Origin: an uncultured Gammaproteobacteria bacterium
GTDB lineage: Bacteria; Pseudomonadota; Gammaproteobacteria; Arenicellales; JAANXG01
Direction of reading: 5' to 3'
DNA: 38,068 bases
NCBI GenBank assembly: GCA_945787105.1
Contig: CALZGZ010000103.1
Coordinates: 1 to 38,068, forward strand
In this document: positions 33,928-38,068 of the stretch, piece by piece
How the letters are laid out: the number at the start of each line of letters is the position of its first letter
Numbering within the stretch: the stretch's first letter is position 1
Program-made: the position numbers and the translations under genes
The notes under the pieces: generated by a model
Database searches by the model: none
Seen by the model: only the letters and a program-made list of their open reading frames with translations
What the model was told of the DNA's origin: nothing

Positions 33928-33949
33928 CTTGGTGCAATATGCGGGCTAG
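33928..33949 (-). repeat. Short dispersed motif, inverted
   Basis: On the minus strand reads CTAGCCCGCATATTGCACCA followed by AGGCGG. Confidence 0.6.
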
Positions 33950-33994
33950 TATCGGGGATGAATACAAATCCATTGATTTGAGTGCTTGAGGCCT

Positions 33995-34300
33995 ATGATA
34001 GCGAATAAGGTTTTTTACGTCGTGAGCAAAAGATCTGTCGGCAAACTTTGTGATTCGTTTTTACTCCGCCCACGTTTGGGACGCAATGCCCACCGCCTGC
34101 TGTTTGCCCTCATTACCTCGGCGGTATCGCTCACGCCGGTGGCCGCCCAGCACCAGAATGACCGGCGGGATGTAAACCAGCAATCAGTCATTGAGGAGAT
34201 TGAGGCCCAGGGATTCCGGTTGATCGATGACAAATACTTGCTCTGGGCAAACTATTTCCTGGTGTTACCAAAGTTGATCCATGAGGGTGCGTCCGAGTAG
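33995..34300 (+). CDS. Small exported-looking hypothetical, possibly frameshifted
   Basis: From ATG 33995 this gives 101 residues (TTG 33986 is possible). A long N-terminus leads to a hydrophobic segment L-L-F-A-L-I-T-S-A-V-S-L-T-P-V-A-A-Q (about 36-53), which looks like a late signal peptide, and a polar tail I-E-E-I-E-A-Q-G-F-R-L-I-D-D-K. The family is not recognised. The stop at 34298-34300 may be artificial: one extra base there would continue as V-V-D-A-T-G-R-V-D-K-G-L-G-V-N-L-S-T-Y-L, which has protein-like character up to about 34360. The gene could be a pseudogene. It converges on the RRM gene. Confidence 0.45.
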   Translation: MIANKVFYVVSKRSVGKLCDSFLLRPRLGRNAHRLLFALITSAVSLTPVAAQHQNDRRDVNQQSVIEEIEAQGFRLIDDKYLLWANYFLVLPKLIHEGASE

Positions 34301-34368
34301 TCGATGCGACGGGGCGCGTCGACAAAGGCCTTGGCGTCAATCTCAGCACCTACCTCATGATTACATGG

Positions 34369-34650
34369 TCAACGACGCCGTCTTTTCTTTCCGCCTCTTC
34401 CACGGCTGCGCGTCGTGTCCTCATAACGGACTTTCAACGATTTACCGCCAAACGTCTTTCCGTCGAGGCCGGCGATAGCCGCCCTGGCCTCGTGCCCTTC
34501 CATTTCGATGAAGCCGAAGCCTCGGCACCTCCCAGTAAAGACATCGGACGCCAGTTGTATTGAACGCACCGTTCCAAACTCAGAAAATAACTCGCGAACC
34601 CCGTCTTCGGAGGCATCGCTTGGTAAATTACCCACGAACATTCTTTTCAA
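34369..34650 (-). CDS. RRM-domain RNA-binding protein
   Basis: A 93-residue protein made of one RNA recognition motif plus a basic tail. RNP2 is M-F-V-G-N-L (4-9) and RNP1 is R-C-R-G-F-G-F-I-E-M (41-50), with the aromatic F45 and F47 used for base stacking. The last 14 residues are Arg/Lys/Gly-rich (R-S-R-G-R-G-G-K-K-R-R-R-R). Bacterial proteins of this size are often cold-induced and occur with cold-shock proteins, as here, where a CspA-family gene lies just upstream on the same strand. A hairpin between the two probably keeps them separate. Confidence 0.92.
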   Translation of the reverse strand: MKRMFVGNLPSDASEDGVRELFSEFGTVRSIQLASDVFTGRCRGFGFIEMEGHEARAAIAGLDGKTFGGKSLKVRYEDTTRSRGRGGKKRRRR

Positions 34651-34701
34651 AACTTACCCTCGCCAATCTGATGAGAACCAACACCAGTTGGGACAATTAT
34701 T

Positions 34702-34726
34702 AAAAACCCCGCAACTACTTGCGGGG
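34702..34726 (-). terminator. Rho-independent terminator of the cold-shock gene
   Basis: On the minus strand, CCCCGCAA-GTAG-TTGCGGGG (34726 down to 34707) is followed immediately by TTTTTA. An 8-bp GC-rich stem with a 4-base loop and T-run, 30 bases after the csp stop. It forms a textbook intrinsic terminator. Confidence 0.9.
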
Positions 34727-34755
34727 TTCATATTTAGATGGAAGCGGATAAAGAA

Positions 34756-34962
34756 TTAGCTCTCGATTTTGACCTGAGCCGCTTGCAGGCCTTTGGGACC
34801 CTTTTCCACCTCAAAACTTACCGTCTGACCTTCTGCCAGGGACCGGTATCCACCGCCTACAATAGCGGAATAATGTACAAATACATCCTGATTGCCGTCG
34901 GATGGGGAAATAAAGCCGTAACCTTTGGATTCGTTAAACCATTTGACGGTACCTGTAGCCAT
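34756..34962 (-). CDS. Cold-shock protein, CspA family
   Basis: A 68-residue OB-fold nucleic-acid chaperone. RNP1 is K-G-Y-G-F-I (13-18) and RNP2 V-F-V-H-Y (27-31); N10-E-S-K-G and the [13 protein letters not shown]-x-V ending are standard. The usual F in F-V-H-F/Y is Y here. AGGTAAGATT precedes ATG 34962. A 5' leader of up to about 200 bases, typical of cold-shock mRNAs, extends upstream. A strong terminator follows. CspA paralogue identity cannot be set. Confidence 0.95.
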   Translation of the reverse strand: MATGTVKWFNESKGYGFISPSDGNQDVFVHYSAIVGGGYRSLAEGQTVSFEVEKGPKGLQAAQVKIES

Positions 34963-35242
34963 GTAATCTTACCTCTGTATATAAATATGTATCCGTCCTA
35001 TTGCAAATCATACGAGGCATACAGGGATAGAACCGGGAGGGTACTTTGTAGATGACCTGAATAACATGCAATGAGAACTAGTGCTAACTCAATTCGGCGG
35101 AGGACGCCTTAACCATCCCGCCTAAGTTCGCAGTATAACACAATCCCACATAAAGAATCCTTATCTTACAGGGCGCCATAAGCATGCACGTATGACTGCT
35201 CACGTGGCGCGACAACTCATCAACTAGGCTACCATTTTGGCA
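34963..35242. other. Leader/promoter region of the cold-shock gene
   Basis: 280 bases between gloA (3' end) and the csp start, both minus strand. Probably a long structured leader; no ORF. I could not identify a cold box with certainty. Confidence 0.35.
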
Positions 35243-35683
35243 CTACCATTCACCTGTATTCGCCATCGATACCCACGGTTCCTGGACTGCCAACGGTTCG
35301 CCTTTTTGCAGCAGCTCAACGGAGATTTGATCGGGTGAACGGATAAACGCCATGTAGCCGTCTCTAGGTGGCCGGTTAATCGTGACACCGCCATCCATCA
35401 AACGCTGACAAACCTCGTATATATTATCGACCCGGTATGCCAAATGACCGAAGTTACGGCCACTTGTGTATTGCTCAGGATCCCAGTTGTACGTCAATTC
35501 GACCATCGGCGCTTTGTCACGCTTCGCACGTTCACTATCGTTGGGCGCGGCAAGAAATATCAAGGTGTAACGTCCCTTGGGAGATTCTCTGCGGCTGATT
35601 TCCGCCAGTCCCAGTTTGTCACAAAAGAAATCCAGCGATGCGTCGATATCGCTGACTCGGATCATCGTATGTAAGTATTCCAA
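35243..35683 (-). CDS. gloA: Lactoylglutathione lyase (glyoxalase I)
   Basis: A 146-residue VOC-fold metalloenzyme turning the methylglyoxal-glutathione hemithioacetal into S-lactoylglutathione. All four metal ligands are present: H5 (L-H-T-M-I-R-V), E62 (V-E-L-T-Y-N), H80 (F-G-H-L-A-Y) and E123 (S-V-E-L-L-Q). TTG 35683 was chosen: AAGGAGG lies five bases upstream and the protein then begins M-E-Y-L-H-T-M, just like other GloA proteins. The frame is open to 35857, but those extra residues do not belong. Cytoplasmic. Monocistronic. Confidence 0.92.
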   Translation of the reverse strand: MEYLHTMIRVSDIDASLDFFCDKLGLAEISRRESPKGRYTLIFLAAPNDSERAKRDKAPMVELTYNWDPEQYTSGRNFGHLAYRVDNIYEVCQRLMDGGVTINRPPRDGYMAFIRSPDQISVELLQKGEPLAVQEPWVSMANTGEW

Positions 35684-36031
35684 CACTACCTCCTTGGGAT
35701 CTCGTATGCAGTGGTTCGTTGGCCTGAGGGCAAAAACGCCAGATAGTATACGCTCATTGCCCGCCATTCCGGACAATGACAAAAAGACAACACCCCCGGT
35801 ATGGGCCACCACAAAAACCAAATGCTTTGCCTGGGCAGGGCCAGAAGAAATCGGCACCTAAGTATGACCGAGGGGAAGAATCCGGCCGTCCCCCGCTCTC
35901 CGGTCTGTCTCTGCGCGCACCCACCGCATCGACCGGGACCCGAATCCGCTGACCACCTATCGATACCGACCGCCATCAGATGATACCCTCTACCATAGAG
36001 ACCCCTAGCGAAATTGGAGTGTAGAAGCATC
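35684..36031. other. Divergent intergenic region, nothing recognised
   Basis: 348 bases between gloA (minus) and the conserved hypothetical (plus). No repeat of the families found elsewhere and no convincing small ORF; promoters for both genes should lie here. Confidence 0.3.
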
Positions 36032-36424
36032 GTGGAACCTAATGTCAACGCAACCGACCTCAAGATGGACCCCGCGGACCTTTATCATGAGGAAGTGTTC
36101 ACTGATCGAAAAATGGGAACCGTACGCCGGCTCACGCCGGTGAAGGCCGATGGATCGCCCGATACGAGCCGATCGGAGCTGTACGTCGGTCAGGCGCAAC
36201 TGCTCACACCGGTGGGCGCGGTACCGGTCAGTTTCGAGATCAGCGCGGGCTCACTCGATGAAGCGATTGAGCGCTTCGCCGAAGAAGCCAAACAGGCCGT
36301 CGACCGGACTGTGGAAGAACTCAAGGAGCTGCGCCGTGAAGCGAGTTCATCGATTATGGTGCCGCAAGTGGGTCCCGGCGGACCCGGCGGTCTTCCGGGA
36401 GGCGGCAAGATCCAAATGCCCTGA
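36032..36424 (+). CDS. Conserved-looking cytoplasmic hypothetical protein
   Basis: A 130-residue protein with no signal peptide or membrane segment. I do not recognise a named domain. Features: D-L-Y-H-E-E-V-F-T-D-R-K-M-G-T-V-R-R-L-T-P-V near the start, a beta-rich centre (Y-V-G-Q-A-Q-L-L-T-P-V-G-A-V-P-V-S-F-E-I), an amphipathic helix (about 72-103) and a Gly/Pro-rich tail. Codon use and composition look coding. Start GTG 36032 is preferred because TTG 36014 adds a non-matching hexapeptide; neither has a strong ribosome site. Confidence 0.65.
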   Translation: MEPNVNATDLKMDPADLYHEEVFTDRKMGTVRRLTPVKADGSPDTSRSELYVGQAQLLTPVGAVPVSFEISAGSLDEAIERFAEEAKQAVDRTVEELKELRREASSSIMVPQVGPGGPGGLPGGGKIQMP

Positions 36425-36949
36425 CGCGCATAACGCCCCGAGGCCGCGGAGTCACTAGCCCGCATTGCACACCAGGATCCCGGATGCCGACGCAGGACCC
36501 GTGCAGTGGGGCCCCCTGCTGTGCGGGGACAAGCCCCCTGCTGTTATCCTGTTGTTCCCCTGCTGTGCGGGGACAAGCGCCGGGTCGGGCGGCTGGACAC
36601 CGTATTGAAGCGATGCAAAAAAGCCGGAGTATTCACTCTGATACCATTTTCTGGAGTCCATTTTCTCACTACCCAAGCCCGCCCGGCACGCAGCATTGAT
36701 AGCAGTGCAAGCCGCGGCACCACACCTGCGGCGTCGGCCACGCATTAAGCATGGATTCGGTGCGTGACGCATTTGCGCATACGTAAAGTTAAGCCATACT
36801 AAAATGACAGGGTATTGGCCTTAAAATCCCGTGGTCGGGCTACGACTCAGCACACGTAACACTAGTTATTCATGGGGTTTCACATCTGGAGGACCCGTTT
36901 ACGGCCGTGGGTTCTCCGAACATGCGACTTCGCGCAGATCATCTAAACG
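36425..36949. other. Intergenic, composite repeat then promoter region
   Basis: 525 bases. The first ~190 contain the composite repeat with two 21-mers; the remainder (36620-36949) is unique DNA that must hold the promoter of the diguanylate cyclase gene. No coding frame supported. Confidence 0.45.
36459..36610 (+). repeat. Composite GC-rich repeat with two exact 21-mers
   Basis: Begins CTAGCCCGCATTGCACACCA, then GGATCCCGGATGC, GACGCAGGA. Identical 21-mers built on CCCCTGCTGTGCGGGG sit at 36513-36533 and 36557-36577; a partial third unit (CCCCCTGCTGTT) lies between them. It ends GGGCGGCTGGACACCG. Confidence 0.8.
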
Positions 36950-38068
36950 ATGAAACATATATTCTCGTCCGTTGGCGCCCGCACTATTCTCACCACAAGT
37001 ATCATGCTGGTACCCATGTTGCTGATGGCGGCAGCCGGCGCGTTTTTCTTCGTGAAAATCGTGGATGACGTTGGTGAGGCGGAAGAAGAGGTCCGCCGCG
37101 AACTGGTGCCCGTCATCAACCTGCAAACGCTTTTGCTGAAGGCGGTGATGCCCCCCAATGACTACTTAATCCATGGCCACCAAGAAGAACGAGAAAATTT
37201 CTCGCGGCTTGCTGATAACGTCGATCGCGCCCTCGAGGCGCTGGATGAGACGCATTTCGGCGAACAGGAAGAACGCGATATCTTGAGACGTGTAAATGAC
37301 CTCTGGCAGCAGGCCCGTGGGTTGGGAGACGAACTCGTCATGGTTCCGTATCCTCTAAAAGATCGTCAAGCCACCGCTCAGCGCATGGAGCTATTCGACA
37401 AAGTTATTGACGATGCGATCATCGAGTTTGATCATCTGCATCGCTATGTTATCGATGAATTGGGAGAGCACGTCGAGCGGGTCGAGAGGACTAAGGCCGA
37501 TGCCAGCGTGACTACTCTGGTGGCCTTCGCGATAGCGATCCTCATTGCCGTCATTGGCGCACTCGTGCTCGCACGCACGATTCTCAATCCGATCCGCACC
37601 CTGGACGAGGGCGTCTCGGCATTGCGGGAAGGGCATCTGAATCACCGCGTGAACATGCCAAGCGACGACGAGCTGGGCAAGCTCGGGAGAACGCTCAATG
37701 ATATGGCCATCAGGATCGAACATCTGGCGACACGAGATGAACTGACTGGGCTGTACGTACGCCGCGAATTCAAGCGTTTCTTCCGCGAGGAGATCAGCCG
37801 CGCCGCGCGCAGCGGCCGGCCGTTCTCACTGCTGTTGGTAGACGCCGATCACTTCAAGGACATCAACGATCGCTATGGCCACCGCGCGGGCGACCGGGTG
37901 CTGCGGACCCTGGCGCTGGTATTGAACCGCGACATGCGGGCGGTGGATCGGGTGGCCCGCATCGGCGGCGAGGAATTTGCCGTCATCATGCCAGACACAA
38001 AATGGGATGCGGCGATGGAAACTGCGGAGCGCATCCGCAGCATGACCGCAGCAAAAAAAGTGCACACG
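36950..38068 (+). CDS. Membrane diguanylate cyclase (HAMP-GGDEF), 3' end outside window
   Basis: 373 residues are visible and the frame is open at the window end. An N-terminal membrane helix (about 14-38) precedes a four-helix periplasmic sensor region (to about 180), a second helix (about 184-206), a HAMP domain (about 207-260, I-L-N-P-I-R-T-L-D-E-G-V) and a GGDEF domain. The active-site motif G-G-E-E-F is at 339-343 (37964-37978). D-A-D-H-F-K-x-I-N-D and an intact inhibitory site R-A-V-D, five residues before G-G, indicate an active, product-inhibited c-di-GMP synthase. A few GGDEF residues and the stop are missing. ATG 36950 has only a weak ribosome site. Confidence 0.92.
   Translation, partial: MKHIFSSVGARTILTTSIMLVPMLLMAAAGAFFFVKIVDDVGEAEEEVRRELVPVINLQTLLLKAVMPPNDYLIHGHQEERENFSRLADNVDRALEALDETHFGEQEERDILRRVNDLWQQARGLGDELVMVPYPLKDRQATAQRMELFDKVIDDAIIEFDHLHRYVIDELGEHVERVERTKADASVTTLVAFAIAILIAVIGALVLARTILNPIRTLDEGVSALREGHLNHRVNMPSDDELGKLGRTLNDMAIRIEHLATRDELTGLYVRREFKRFFREEISRAARSGRPFSLLLVDADHFKDINDRYGHRAGDRVLRTLALVLNRDMRAVDRVARIGGEEFAVIMPDTKWDAAMETAERIRSMTAAKKVHT

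Larger units (their letters stand above)
33666..33994. other. Divergent intergenic region with composite repeat
   Basis: Between the Spy-like gene (minus) and a small plus-strand ORF. It is largely repeat: composite element 33744-33850 and the inverted GCACCAAGG motif at 33928-33949. Promoters are not recognisable. Confidence 0.45.

Noticed and set aside
35684-35857. Upstream extension of gloA
   Set aside because: The extension has no VOC-family features, and the TTG 35683 start has an ideal Shine-Dalgarno and restores the GloA N-terminus.
36513-36577. Two identical 21-mers with a 23-base spacer, CRISPR-like at first sight
   Set aside because: Only two copies, the spacer is itself a degenerate repeat unit, similar units are dispersed elsewhere, and no cas genes are present.

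Overview
The window looks like chromosomal DNA from a gammaproteobacterium of the purple-sulfur/sulfur-oxidiser type (Chromatiales-like). This is inferred from gene content: mazG, bipA/typA, gloA, a CspA-family protein, a DUF4124 protein, an NfeD-slipin pair and a DsrC-family protein. It also rests on the mixed Shine-Dalgarno/GTG/TTG starts and the moderate-to-high GC. I see no rRNA, tRNA, phage, integrase, transposase or true CRISPR array.

Layout. 1-2585: a small cysteine-rich two-CW protein and an AT-richer polytopic membrane protein, broken by a frameshift at a 9-A run. 2951-7112 (minus): a class III aminotransferase, a probable Tat-exported aldo/keto reductase and an ATP/ADP-translocase-like carrier, the last two overlapping by ATGA. 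7621-10632 (plus): an SDR oxidoreductase bracketed by two related hairpin elements, then an nfeD-slipin operon. 11146-14248: an alkaline-phosphatase-superfamily enzyme and an ADP-ribosylglycohydrolase, divergent from a DRG/OBG-type TGS GTPase. 14301-17220 (minus): a DsrC-like protein, a doubtful ORF, DUF2892, a DUF3365 haem protein, an OsmC-like thiol peroxidase and a small hypothetical protein, giving a thiol/sulfur flavour. 17428-21520: a NYN-domain nuclease, then a minus cluster of mazG, yjbQ and a membrane FHA-trypsin protein. 21756-24129: DUF4124, a second aldo/keto reductase and a CDP-alcohol phosphatidyltransferase.

24581-30687 is the most distinctive block. It holds a secreted methanethiol oxidase (SBP56 family), then one polypeptide joining a SCO/SenC copper-chaperone domain to a di-haem MauG-like peroxidase, then a single-chain fusion of the [2Fe-2S] and molybdopterin subunits of an isoquinoline-oxidoreductase/aldehyde-oxidase-type hydroxylase. 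The first two fit a methanethiol oxidation module with its maturation factor. The third might act on an aldehyde product, but that is inference.

31018-38068: bipA/typA, a His-rich CpxP/Spy-like protein, a possibly frameshifted small exported protein, an RRM protein, a cold-shock protein with a clear terminator, gloA, a conserved hypothetical, and a membrane diguanylate cyclase cut by the window end.

Intergenic DNA is unusually rich in dispersed repeats. One ~131-133 bp family occurs five times, always in the same orientation and only between convergent genes, with covariation in its main stem. A second composite family carries a GC-rich palindromic ~21-mer. A third consists of the common 'TTCTGAGCGAAGCGAAGAATC'-type palindromes. 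Short motifs containing GCACCAAGG recur as well. These repeats generate many spurious ORFs.
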